A stretch of 64,000 nt of DNA, from the NCBI GenBank assembly GCA_002481545.1, contig DLEF01000056.1:16768-80767 (forward strand), in the 5' to 3' direction. The stretch comes from Cyanobacteria bacterium UBA7753. GTDB lineage: Bacteria; Cyanobacteriota; Vampirovibrionia; Gastranaerophilales; Gastranaerophilaceae. The notes under the pieces were generated by a model that was not told where the DNA came from, ran no database searches, and saw nothing but the letters and a program-made list of their open reading frames with translations. Below are positions 54,095-61,848 of this stretch, one piece after another. The position numbers and the translations under genes were made by a program. The stretch's first letter is position 1; each line of letters opens with the position of its first letter.

Positions 54095-54224
54095 GTACGA
54101 GATACCTAAGAGATATCAAACAAAACTTTCAAAAAACTTTCATACACAACCTACACACACACTAACCTTCTACACACGAGGAATTACACAAAAAATTCCA
54201 ACCGCTCATCTGAGCGGTTTTTTT
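54095..54224 (+). ncRNA. Candidate small RNA before the rRNA methyltransferase gene
   Basis: A strong terminator at 54200-54224 lies 390 bases beyond rpiB, which already has its own terminator, and before the next gene's promoter. A TTATAT box at 54088-54093 could start an RNA of about 130 nt. The body is ACAC- and pyrimidine-rich and ends in two hairpins (GGAATT/AATTCC and the terminator). It resembles the candidate at 7945-8064 in design. Upstream (53867-54090) only TGTAAACA/TGTAACA motifs at 54031-54047 were noted. Confidence 0.38.
54200..54224 (+). terminator. Strong intrinsic terminator, no upstream gene
   Basis: AACCGCTCA/TGAGCGGTT forms a 9-bp stem with a two-base loop, followed by a T run. 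Confidence 0.88.
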
Positions 54225-54260
54225 ATGTATTATTATTGATTTTTATGTCATAATCCAATT

Positions 54261-55613
54261 ATGGAAAACAAAGAAGAAATAATTGCCGATATAGAAAAAC
54301 TCTCCTCTGACGGCAGAGGGATTGCGCATATAGACGGGAAAGTAACTTTCGTCGGTCAGACCTGCCCTGGGGATAAGTGCAAAATAAAAATATTAAAAGA
54401 GAACAAAAGCTACAACATAGCAGAGCTTGTGGAAATCGTTGAAAAATCTCCGCACAGGGTTAAACCGTTCTGCCCTATGTACAATGTTTGCGGGGCATGC
54501 AGTCTTCAACATATAGATTATAACTACCAGTTGGAGTTAAAGAAAACTATTGTGGAAGACTCAATGCGCGGACTCCTCGACGCAAGCATAATAGATGATG
54601 TTGTTCCGAGCCCTGAGATAAAAGAATTTCGACACAAAATCCAATATCCCGTAAGGCAAACCCAAGTGTCAAAACGCATACTTGCGGGCTATTTTAAACC
54701 TAAATCACACGATATTGTAAATATCAAATATTGCCCGATACAACCGCATATCTGTGATGAGATAATGGAATTTATAAGGGAAAACGCCCCTAAATACAAA
54801 ATAGAAGGCTACAACGAAAAGAAACATTCAGGGCTCTTGAGGCACGTTGTAATCCGTGTTTCCGCAAAAACGGGAGACAACCTCGTTGTCCTTGTTCTGA
54901 ATGCGGACAAAGTTCCCGAAAGAGTGAAAGACTTTGCACAACTTCTGTTTGACAAATTCGACAAAATAGTCGGTGTGACGGCAAACCTAAACAGTCAAAA
55001 AACAAACCTTATCCTGACGAATAAAACAATCCCACTCTTCGGCAAAGATTATATAGAAGAAACTTTGTGCGGAGTAACATTCAAAATCGGCTCAAATACG
55101 TTCTTTCAGATAAACCCGAAAAGCGCGGAAAACATTTTCCGCTATGTAAAAGATTACATAAAATCGAATTATACCAAACCGACAATATTGGACGCTTATG
55201 CGGGTATATCGGCGTTCGGGCTCGTTATGTCGGATGTGGCGAGTGAAGTAACCTCGGTCGAGGAGTGCAAAGCCTCCGTCGATACGGCAAAAGAGGTTAA
55301 AAAACTGAACGGCATAAACAATATAAAACTTTATTGTATGGACTGCGAAGAGTTTTTGGCGGACAAAACAGACAAATCCTACGATATAACAATCCTTGAT
55401 CCGCCGAGAAAAGGATGTACACAAAAAACACTGGATTCCGTATTGAACCTCACAAAATCGGAAATAATCTACGTAAGCTGTAACCCTGCAACTCTCGCGC
55501 GAGACCTTAAATATCTGACGGATAAAAACGCAACCGTAAAATCAATAAGACCGTTCGATATGTTCTGTCACAGCCCGCATATTGAAGATGTCGCAATAAT
55601 AAAAATAAACTAA
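54261..55613 (+). CDS. 23S rRNA (uracil-C5)-methyltransferase, RlmD/RlmCD-like
   Basis: 450 residues. An N-terminal TRAM domain (1-60) is followed by the iron-sulphur Cys set (C-P-M-Y-N-V-C-G-A-C near 72-81, plus C-P near 163). The S-adenosylmethionine domain has Q-I-N-P near 295, D-A-Y-A-G near 325, D-P-P-R-K-G-C near 383 and the catalytic Cys in V-S-C-N-P-A-T near 407. Which uracil it methylates (U1939, U747 or tRNA U54) cannot be told. TGTCATAAT at 54246-54254 ends six bases before the ATG, so the mRNA is probably leaderless. Confidence 0.93.
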   Translation: MENKEEIIADIEKLSSDGRGIAHIDGKVTFVGQTCPGDKCKIKILKENKSYNIAELVEIVEKSPHRVKPFCPMYNVCGACSLQHIDYNYQLELKKTIVEDSMRGLLDASIIDDVVPSPEIKEFRHKIQYPVRQTQVSKRILAGYFKPKSHDIVNIKYCPIQPHICDEIMEFIRENAPKYKIEGYNEKKHSGLLRHVVIRVSAKTGDNLVVLVLNADKVPERVKDFAQLLFDKFDKIVGVTANLNSQKTNLILTNKTIPLFGKDYIEETLCGVTFKIGSNTFFQINPKSAENIFRYVKDYIKSNYTKPTILDAYAGISAFGLVMSDVASEVTSVEECKASVDTAKEVKKLNGINNIKLYCMDCEEFLADKTDKSYDITILDPPRKGCTQKTLDSVLNLTKSEIIYVSCNPATLARDLKYLTDKNATVKSIRPFDMFCHSPHIEDVAIIKIN

Positions 55614-55685
55614 CAATAAATAAATATTACAGAGAAATAATGATACTAGGACAGGAGTAAATGTATTTCAGCTCTGCAATATAAA

Positions 55686-55707
55686 GTAGGGTGCGATGTT
55701 TCGCACC
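55686..55707 (+). repeat. REP-like hairpin, first family
   Basis: GTAG, then GGTGCGA, TGTT loop, TCGCACC: a 7-bp stem. It lies 29 bases before a copy of the second family. Confidence 0.75.
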
Positions 55708-55735
55708 AAATCGAAAATTATAGGAAGAACAGTGT

Positions 55736-55759
55736 GTAGGTCGGATTTACCAATCCGAC
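55736..55759 (+). repeat. REP-like hairpin, second family
   Basis: GTAG, GTCGGATT, TACC loop, AATCCGAC. Identical to the minus-strand element at 24936-24959, with matching flanks (AGTGT before, AA after). Confidence 0.78.
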
Positions 55760-55787
55760 AATAAATAAAAATGAGGAAAAAATCAAA

Positions 55788-56255
55788 ATGAAACATAAAT
55801 GTAAAGTAACGGTATTAGATACAAAATGTTTCTCCGATTATCAGGAAAAATATCTTGCGGATACGAAATCAGGTCCATGCCCGTGCTATCACGCGGGGGA
55901 TGAATATATGTTTGAGCGTGACGGAGTGAACGACGATTTTTGGCACATGGGGTTGAATACCCTTGTTAAGGCGACCGCTAATCCAGACAAAACCGCGGGA
56001 GGTCCTAAAATGCCGTTCTGCTCGGAGGCGTGGGATGCGATAAGCAGATATATTTATACCGCTCTGCAGGGCGGTTCAATTATGCACGGATGGACAAACG
56101 ACGAAAGAATGATGATTGCCTGCTGTAATGACGGTACCCGTCCCGTCATTTTCAAGATTGAAAGAATTGATGTTCCCGAAACGGAAGAAGAAAAAGATTG
56201 GTTGAGCAAACAGAATTTTTCCAATAATGCCGACAATGCTATCACGGGAGCATAA
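55788..56255 (+). CDS. TIGR04076-type conserved protein
   Basis: 155 residues. The C-terminal half (S-E-A-W-D, I-Y-T-A-L-Q-G-G-S, G-W-T-N-D-E-R-M-M-I-A-C-C-N-D-G-T-R-P-V) is the strongly conserved block of TIGR04076 proteins, common in gut anaerobes and of unknown function. Six Cys, including C-P-C-Y-H, suggest metal or redox chemistry. GAGG lies upstream of the ATG. The gene is preceded by two REP-like hairpins and stands alone. Confidence 0.85.
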   Translation: MKHKCKVTVLDTKCFSDYQEKYLADTKSGPCPCYHAGDEYMFERDGVNDDFWHMGLNTLVKATANPDKTAGGPKMPFCSEAWDAISRYIYTALQGGSIMHGWTNDERMMIACCNDGTRPVIFKIERIDVPETEEEKDWLSKQNFSNNADNAITGA

Positions 56256-56293
56256 AATTCTGTATTAAAAATACCGTAAAATAAAAACATAAA

Positions 56294-56374
56294 TGTCATG
56301 CTAAATTTATTTCAGCATCCGTACAATTCGGTCTAAGGTACTGAAAAGATCCTGAAACAAGTTCAGGATGACGG
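56294..56374. repeat. TGTCATGCT / GATCCTGAAACAAGTTC-type intergenic repeat
   Basis: TGTCATGCTAAATTTATTTC with an ATGCT/AGCAT pair, then a perfect 8-bp hairpin ATCCTGAA/TTCAGGAT at 56349-56369. The same wording occurs as dispersed repeats in many bacterial genomes. It fills the gap before the EamA gene. Confidence 0.6.
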
Positions 56375-56443
56375 TTCTAACAATATATACAATAATCAGT
56401 ATGTAATTTGCATAAAAACATAAAACAGTTGGAGGTTAATATA

Positions 56444-56857
56444 ATGTGGCTATTGTTTGCAATAGGTTCATCGGTTTTTGCGGCGTTAACATCTATACTT
56501 GCAAAAATCGGGATAGAAGGGGTTGATTCAAACCTCGCGACAGCAATCCGTACTTTTGTTGTGCTTTTGATGGCATGGGGAATGGTTTTTCTGACACACG
56601 CTCAAACAGGGCTTGGCAACATAGAAAACAAAAGCTGGCTCTTCCTTATCCTGTCAGGTCTGGCGACAGGTGCGTCATGGCTCTGCTATTACAAAGCTCT
56701 GCAGATAGGACAAGTGTCAAAAGTCGTTCCGATAGACAAAATGAGTACCGTTCTAACAATCCTTTTAGCGTTCGTATTCCTGCACGAATCATTCAGCGCA
56801 AAATCTTTGCTCGGCATGGCACTCTTAACCGCAGGCACATTAGTAATGGTAATGTAG
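56444..56857 (+). CDS. Small EamA-family transporter
   Basis: 137 residues with one EamA domain and about five membrane segments (2-20, 32-50, 63-83, 93-110, 115-135). The conserved G-A-S-W-L-C-Y-Y-K-A-L and the P-I-D-K-M-S-T-V loop are present. Single-domain members are thought to work as dimers, exporting metabolites. The ATG at 56444 has GGAGG 8 bases upstream; the longer frame starts at a TTG. Confidence 0.88.
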   Translation: MWLLFAIGSSVFAALTSILAKIGIEGVDSNLATAIRTFVVLLMAWGMVFLTHAQTGLGNIENKSWLFLILSGLATGASWLCYYKALQIGQVSKVVPIDKMSTVLTILLAFVFLHESFSAKSLLGMALLTAGTLVMVM

Positions 56858-56892
56858 CAGGGGGGTAGGAGTAAATATATATAGCCTTTAAG

Positions 56893-57423
56893 TTACAACT
56901 GTTTCTTTGGAAAATGAGCACTTGCACATCCGACGCAGGAACCGCAAGCATGGAGTTTTGGCGGTGCCAAAAGTTCCACTATATCAAAAACTTTGTCCTC
57001 CATTATCGATTTTATAACAAGCGGATACAAAGTCGTTCTTAATTTTTCTATCTCTTCCGCGAGTTCGTCATAATGGGTGTAATTGTCAATAATTACAGGA
57101 TATTGCGCCAAAATTTTACCCTGCGTCATGCCTGCTTTTACCTCATATACCGTGACACCCGTAACCTTAGCCCCATACAAATACGCATCTTTTATAGGAG
57201 TTTCCGTATCAAACGCAGGCAGCAATGAAGAATGTATATTTATAACCTTGTTCTTCTCTATTGTTTCGTCGTCAAGGTTTCCGCTATAATCATATAACGC
57301 TGTCAAAAAGTCATTGTCAGCGTCTTTCGGGTTATCCGTCACTTTAATATTATAATCGGATAAATGCTGTTTTAACTTTTCCGCCGACGAAATATTATTG
57401 GTTAAAATACACAAATTTTTCAT
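56893..57423 (-). CDS. PurN-like formyltransferase, diverged, with Cys tail
   Basis: 176 residues. The pattern N62-I-H64-S-S-L-L-P-A-F, G-A-K-V-T-G-V-T-V and G-K-I-L-A-Q matches the core of phosphoribosylglycinamide formyltransferase. The catalytic Asp of the G-x-D-T-G motif is replaced (G-M-T100-Q-G), and the N-terminal region is shortened. The last 20 residues hold C160-x-x-C163-x-x-C166, which PurN lacks. It is therefore unlikely to be the purine-pathway enzyme. Last gene of the minus-strand signalling operon, one base after the DnaJ-like stop. Confidence 0.7.
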   Translation of the reverse strand: MKNLCILTNNISSAEKLKQHLSDYNIKVTDNPKDADNDFLTALYDYSGNLDDETIEKNKVINIHSSLLPAFDTETPIKDAYLYGAKVTGVTVYEVKAGMTQGKILAQYPVIIDNYTHYDELAEEIEKLRTTLYPLVIKSIMEDKVFDIVELLAPPKLHACGSCVGCASAHFPKKQL

Positions 57424-57424
57424 A

Positions 57425-58525
57425 TTATTCTCTTATACTCTTTTTAGCGGCGGATTTCAGTTTGTTATACAGTTCAATCTCTTCCGACGTCAGTTTTTTA
57501 GGGATATCAATTTTAACGGTTATTATCAAATCGCCTTTTTTGCCGTTTTTTTCTATTCCCTGCTCTGAAATTCTGTATTTTTGTCCGCTGTAAGTCATCG
57601 GCATAAGTTTCATCTTCAAGGTTTCGCCGTTCATATTGAAGGTTATATATCCGCCCAAAACCGCCTCATAAGGTGCAATCGTAACAGTTCTTATTATATT
57701 AAGTCCGTCATATTGGATATCTTGGGCGTTTTTAATCTTAACAATAAGGTAAAGGTTCCCTCTTTTTCCGCCGTTAAAACCTTTGTTACCTTCGCCCTCG
57801 ACTCTGACTTTGCTGTTATGTTTTACCTGCGGAGGTATTTTTACCGTCAATTTCTTATACTTGGATTTTTCGCCTTTTCCTCCGCATTCGGGGCAAATCG
57901 AGCCGTTGATAAACCTTCTGCCGTGGCATTTGTCGCAAGTTTCCATATGCAGAATATTTACAACCCTCTCCGTTCCGTTTATCGCCTCTTCCACGGACAG
58001 CGTAACTTCCGTCGTTATGTCCTTGCCGTCAACTTTCGGCGGAACATATCTTTTTTGCTGATTACCTTTTTTAAATTGTTTAACAAAATTGGTGAATATA
58101 TTTTTGAGATGAAAAGACTTTGCCTGCTCCTCCATTTTAGATACGGAACTTTCTCTCTTTTTCCGTTTTATTGTCGGCTCGGGCTCTTCCTCATATTTTT
58201 TGCCTTCTTTTACTCTGTGAGAATCGGTTTCCGTTTTCTTTCCGCCGTGAGAATTTGCACCCGATTTTGTGGTTTTATGCTCCTCACCCTTTTCGGCATA
58301 CTCATACAGCTTACGAATTGAATCGTACTGTTCACGTTTTTGGACGCTGGACAGAGTTTCGTAAGCCTCGGTTATTTCCTTAAATATTTCTACGTTCTTT
58401 TCCGTATTGCCGACAATATCGGGGTGACACTTATGCACAAGTTTTCTGTAAGCTTTTTTTATCTCTACATAAGTAGCATCGGAGGATATTCCCAAAATTT
58501 TATAATAATCTTTTTTTTGCTGCAT
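57425..58525 (-). CDS. DnaJ-like co-chaperone with half zinc finger
   Basis: 366 residues. The J domain (1-70) has H34-P-D. A charged linker (75-170) replaces the Gly/Phe region. Only two CxxC motifs are present (C-D-K-C-H-G and C-P-E-C-G-G-K-G near 197-217) where DnaJ has four. The C-terminal beta-barrel substrate domains follow (V-E-G-E-G-N-K-G, A-V-L-G-G). It would stimulate DnaK ATPase. The divergence suggests a specialised client, not the housekeeping DnaJ. It lies in the signalling operon between the pentapeptide and PurN-like genes. Confidence 0.85.
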   Translation of the reverse strand: MQQKKDYYKILGISSDATYVEIKKAYRKLVHKCHPDIVGNTEKNVEIFKEITEAYETLSSVQKREQYDSIRKLYEYAEKGEEHKTTKSGANSHGGKKTETDSHRVKEGKKYEEEPEPTIKRKKRESSVSKMEEQAKSFHLKNIFTNFVKQFKKGNQQKRYVPPKVDGKDITTEVTLSVEEAINGTERVVNILHMETCDKCHGRRFINGSICPECGGKGEKSKYKKLTVKIPPQVKHNSKVRVEGEGNKGFNGGKRGNLYLIVKIKNAQDIQYDGLNIIRTVTIAPYEAVLGGYITFNMNGETLKMKLMPMTYSGQKYRISEQGIEKNGKKGDLIITVKIDIPKKLTSEEIELYNKLKSAAKKSIRE

Positions 58526-58536
58526 AATTATCTTTT

Positions 58537-59067
58537 CTAGTAATCAGAGATTTGACTATCGTCGTCATCTTTCAATGCCGATAAATCGGAAGAATACATC
58601 CCGTCAAAGTTGTCAGGGAGCATATCATCATCAGGCCAGCTTGTTCCGTCATCAAATCTGCAGGCGTTCAAGTTTACACTTGCGGACAAATCGGAGTTTG
58701 AAAGGTCTGATTCACTGAACAAAGCTCCTGCCATATCGGCTTCGCTAAAGTTGCAATAATCAAGAGTCGCATAACTGAAATCCGTTCCGTTTAATACGGA
58801 GGATGAAAAATCGCATTCCGTCAATGTAGAACGTGTGAAATCTGCCGATGACAGGTCACATTCTATAAACTTGACGTTAAATAATTGTGAATCGGAAAAC
58901 ATTGATGAAGTAAAATCTACGTTTCTGAAACATACATCTTTTATTTCAGAGTTTGAAAAATCAACTTCGCTCAAGTCGATGCCGTTTTCACTGTTTTCAT
59001 CTACATATTGGTTAAATGCCTCACTGTCATTCAATATCATCTCAATTAAATCGTCTTTTGATTCCAT
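58537..59067 (-). CDS. Pentapeptide-repeat protein
   Basis: 176 residues. From about 30 to 140 the sequence follows the A(D/N)LxX pattern with F/L at every fifth position (L-S-E-V-D-F-S-N-S-E, then C-D-L-S-S-A-D-F-T-R and so on), which forms a right-handed square helix. The C-terminal tail is very acidic. The start at 59067 has GAGGAG 5 bases upstream; a TTG four codons earlier is in frame. It sits between a response regulator and DnaJ in one operon. Specific function unknown. Confidence 0.85.
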   Translation of the reverse strand: MESKDDLIEMILNDSEAFNQYVDENSENGIDLSEVDFSNSEIKDVCFRNVDFTSSMFSDSQLFNVKFIECDLSSADFTRSTLTECDFSSSVLNGTDFSYATLDYCNFSEADMAGALFSESDLSNSDLSASVNLNACRFDDGTSWPDDDMLPDNFDGMYSSDLSALKDDDDSQISDY

Positions 59068-59075
59068 AATGCTCC

Positions 59076-59702
59076 TCAACTTACCATGTTCATCTGTATT
59101 GCTAATAACACAGCCTGTGTACGGCTTTTTACTTTTAATTTTTTAAAGATAGTGTTCAGATGAGTTTTTACGGTTACATCTCTTACAAAAAGCTCATCCG
59201 CTATCTCTTGGTTGGTCTTTCCTTTAGCGACAAGAGACAAGACTTCTTTTTCTCTTTCTGTCAAAGGTTCAACCTTACCTTGATTTTTAAACTGAATATC
59301 CGCTTTCGGATTTCTTTCTTCCTGCCATTTTGAACGTCTCAAAACGGCTTCAATCCTTGCAAGCAAGTTCGGCAGAACGAACGGTTTTACGATATAATCA
59401 TCGGCACCATGCTTTAGCCCCGATACGATTTTATGCTCTTCGTTCACTGCAGTAATCATTATAACAGGAAGATATTTTGTGTGCTCATTGTTACGGATTC
59501 TTTTCAAAGTTTCCCATCCGTCCATCTGAGGCATCATTACATCCAACAGTACAAGGTCAATCCCCGAGTTTTCATCATCCAAAACTTTCAGAGCATCGAC
59601 TCCGTTTGTAACAGTCTCAACGGTATAACCGTAGAGAGGCAAAGCCTCGCTCAAATATTTCGGGTTATCATCAACTATTAATATTTTTGAAAACTCTTCC
59701 AT
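59076..59702 (-). CDS. LuxR-type response regulator
   Basis: 208 residues. The receiver domain (1-125) has the acidic pair I-V-D-D near 10, the phosphorylatable Asp in [12 protein letters not shown] near 54, T near 84 and K in I-V-K-P-F near 106. A LuxR/NarL helix-turn-helix follows (L-T-E-R-E-K-E-V-L near 147, N-Q-E-I-A, V-K-T-H-L). No histidine kinase is encoded in the operon, so the phospho-donor must be elsewhere. Its stop is followed by the pentapeptide gene with 8 bases between. Confidence 0.94.
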   Translation of the reverse strand: MEEFSKILIVDDNPKYLSEALPLYGYTVETVTNGVDALKVLDDENSGIDLVLLDVMMPQMDGWETLKRIRNNEHTKYLPVIMITAVNEEHKIVSGLKHGADDYIVKPFVLPNLLARIEAVLRRSKWQEERNPKADIQFKNQGKVEPLTEREKEVLSLVAKGKTNQEIADELFVRDVTVKTHLNTIFKKLKVKSRTQAVLLAIQMNMVS

Positions 59703-59711
59703 TGTTACCCT

Positions 59712-60374
59712 TTATACAATATGTTCTTTCAGTGCCTTTATTGCCGCTTGCAATCTGTCATCGACCTCCAGTTTTTGCAAGATACTTGCGACATGCACCT
59801 TTGTTGTGTTAACGCTTACAAATAATTCTTTTGCTATGTCAACGTTACTCATTCCCTCTGTTATGAGTTTGAGAATTTGACGTTCTCTCGTTGTCAAATT
59901 ATACTTATTCCCGACAGGAGCGCAATCATTCATTTGGTTGGTATTAACGGCTCCGAGAACTATCTCAGCAATACTCGGATCAAACCACGATGCTCCATCC
60001 AATACGGAATCAACAACTTCAATAAGTCTTTGTAAATTGATATCCTTGGAGCAATATGCCTGTGCTCCCGCTTTCAAGCTGTTCAAAACATCGTTTTTAT
60101 CGTTATGAGAAGTCAGGACAACGAATTTCATCTCCGGTCTTACCGCTTTTATCTTTTGTATCGCGGTTATACCGTCTGTTTCGGGCAAGCCTAAATCCAT
60201 AATTATTACATCTATTTTATTGTTTTTGACTATCTCAAAAGCTTTTTCGGCAGAGCCGGCTTCATATATTCCGTTTATAAAATCAACATCTTTGAATGCC
60301 GTTTTAAGCCCGAACCTCGTGAGTTCGTGGTCTTCCACAAGTAATATATTGCTTTTTTTCGTTGCAGTCGTCAT
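59712..60374 (-). CDS. LuxR-type response regulator
   Basis: 220 residues. The receiver has V-E-D-H-E near 15, the phosphorylatable Asp in I-I-M-D-L-G-L-P-E-T-D-G near 60, and the Lys in Y-C-S-K-D near 110. The C-terminal helix-turn-helix has L-T-T-R-E-R-Q-I-L, N-V-D-I-A-K-E-L and V-H-V-A-S-I-L-Q-K-L. It resembles NarL-class regulators of cyanobacteria. It starts directly after the TPR gene stop with no gap, and the next regulator starts 9 bases downstream. Confidence 0.94.
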   Translation of the reverse strand: MTTATKKSNILLVEDHELTRFGLKTAFKDVDFINGIYEAGSAEKAFEIVKNNKIDVIIMDLGLPETDGITAIQKIKAVRPEMKFVVLTSHNDKNDVLNSLKAGAQAYCSKDINLQRLIEVVDSVLDGASWFDPSIAEIVLGAVNTNQMNDCAPVGNKYNLTTRERQILKLITEGMSNVDIAKELFVSVNTTKVHVASILQKLEVDDRLQAAIKALKEHIV

Positions 60375-61838
60375 TTATTTGTTTAACTCTTCCGTTTTCT
60401 TTAACAATAGACTTTGATAATAATAATACCTAAAGTCATTTCCGTCAATATAATACGCATTATCAAGATATTTTTTTGCCAATTCCAAATTCCCGTTTTC
60501 TATCATCACTCTGGATAAATCAATCCAACCGTCCTTAAAGTTAGGATTAATGGAAACGGATTTTTTCAAATATGTAAGCTCAATATCGGGATTAGCCAAC
60601 GCTATGTGATAATATGCTCTATAGGCTGTATTATCTTTCTTTGCTATGTTTTTATACAAAGAATTTGATGTTTTTGTATTATTTAGTTTTGAATACGTAT
60701 CTGCAAGTTTTAACTTTGCCTCTGTCGCATTGGAGCGGGTTTGAGACGCTTTTTTGTAATATTTGAGGGCCTGTTTATATTTGCCGTGCTCATATGCGAC
60801 ATCTCCCATAGATAACAGCGTATCTATATTGGAAACGTTATATTTATAGGCTTTTGCCGCTACGGTATTCGCTCTTTCAAAGTCACCATTCTTTATGTAA
60901 ATACGGCTCATCAAAGAATATATAAGCGCATTCCTTGAGTTGTTCTTTGTGATTGCGCTCTGCAAAACTCTCAAAGCTCTTGAATTATCGTTTCTCAGGT
61001 AATAATAATATCCTAGATGGTAATCCTTTAGCCAAGGTTGCCTTTCGGTTTTGTATTTTATATATTCCGCATTAGATTCTATTTTTTGTTTTATCGGGAA
61101 ATATCCGACATCCGTTTTGTTCGTATTTTTTACTATTTTTAAAGCTTTTTTATTCTTCTTTGTGCTTGCAATAACTTGCGATTGCAGGATTTTGTAACTC
61201 AAATTATCAGGATTTAATTCAATCGCCGTCTGGATATATTTTTTTGCATTCTCTATATCATCCGTTTTCATATACCCTAAAGCCAAAATGTAATTGGCAT
61301 AGTCGTTTAAGGAAATATTCCTTGATTTTAAAGTTTCCTCAATCGCAACATTGCTTCTGTCGTTATATTCGATATTAGAATATGCCTCTGATAATGCCAA
61401 AATTTCATCCGATGATAATTTGTATTTTGGGAAGAATAATTTTTGAGTATATTCCGAATCCATTTGTGCTATTTCAAAATCGGAAATTTTACTGAATGAT
61501 AACGCTGCCAAATCGAAAAATCCCAATGAAGTTGCCTTATCCGCCAATATCATCAAATAATAATCGTTGTTTTCGTTATCAAAGATAAGCCTTTTCAAAT
61601 CATCATAAGAAGAGCTTATATTCAGGTTCGTGAATTTGTTTGTAACGCCTTCAACCGCTGATTTAAACGCCTTTGCAGTGTAATTTATTTTCGCATACTG
61701 AGTGTTGCTCGGAAGAGCATCAGACTCTTGTATCGGCGACAGATTTTGTTCCGCAAAACTTGCACTGCTCCCGAGTATAAGGATTGCGAGCAGGTAAATT
61801 GAATTTTTTATAAATTTGTTTTTGATAAATGTTTTCAT
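60375..61838 (-). CDS. Exported TPR-repeat protein
   Basis: 487 residues. A signal peptide with a long hydrophobic core (12-25) has cleavage near S-F-A at 29. TPR-like repeats run from about 150 to the C-terminus (for example Y-Y-Y-L-R-N-D-N-S-R-A-L, Y-E-H-G-K-Y-K-Q-A-L-K-Y-Y). It probably serves as a periplasmic sensor or scaffold for the cytosolic regulators encoded next to it (inference from operon position). It starts 10 bases after the HD-GYP stop. Confidence 0.83.
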   Translation of the reverse strand: MKTFIKNKFIKNSIYLLAILILGSSASFAEQNLSPIQESDALPSNTQYAKINYTAKAFKSAVEGVTNKFTNLNISSSYDDLKRLIFDNENNDYYLMILADKATSLGFFDLAALSFSKISDFEIAQMDSEYTQKLFFPKYKLSSDEILALSEAYSNIEYNDRSNVAIEETLKSRNISLNDYANYILALGYMKTDDIENAKKYIQTAIELNPDNLSYKILQSQVIASTKKNKKALKIVKNTNKTDVGYFPIKQKIESNAEYIKYKTERQPWLKDYHLGYYYYLRNDNSRALRVLQSAITKNNSRNALIYSLMSRIYIKNGDFERANTVAAKAYKYNVSNIDTLLSMGDVAYEHGKYKQALKYYKKASQTRSNATEAKLKLADTYSKLNNTKTSNSLYKNIAKKDNTAYRAYYHIALANPDIELTYLKKSVSINPNFKDGWIDLSRVMIENGNLELAKKYLDNAYYIDGNDFRYYYYQSLLLKKTEELNK

Positions 61839-61848
61839 AGTAGTTTAA

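Noticed and set aside
57581..58321. 246-codon plus-strand ORF
   Set aside because: Antisense to the DnaJ-like gene, Phe/Arg-rich shadow without promoter or ribosome binding site.
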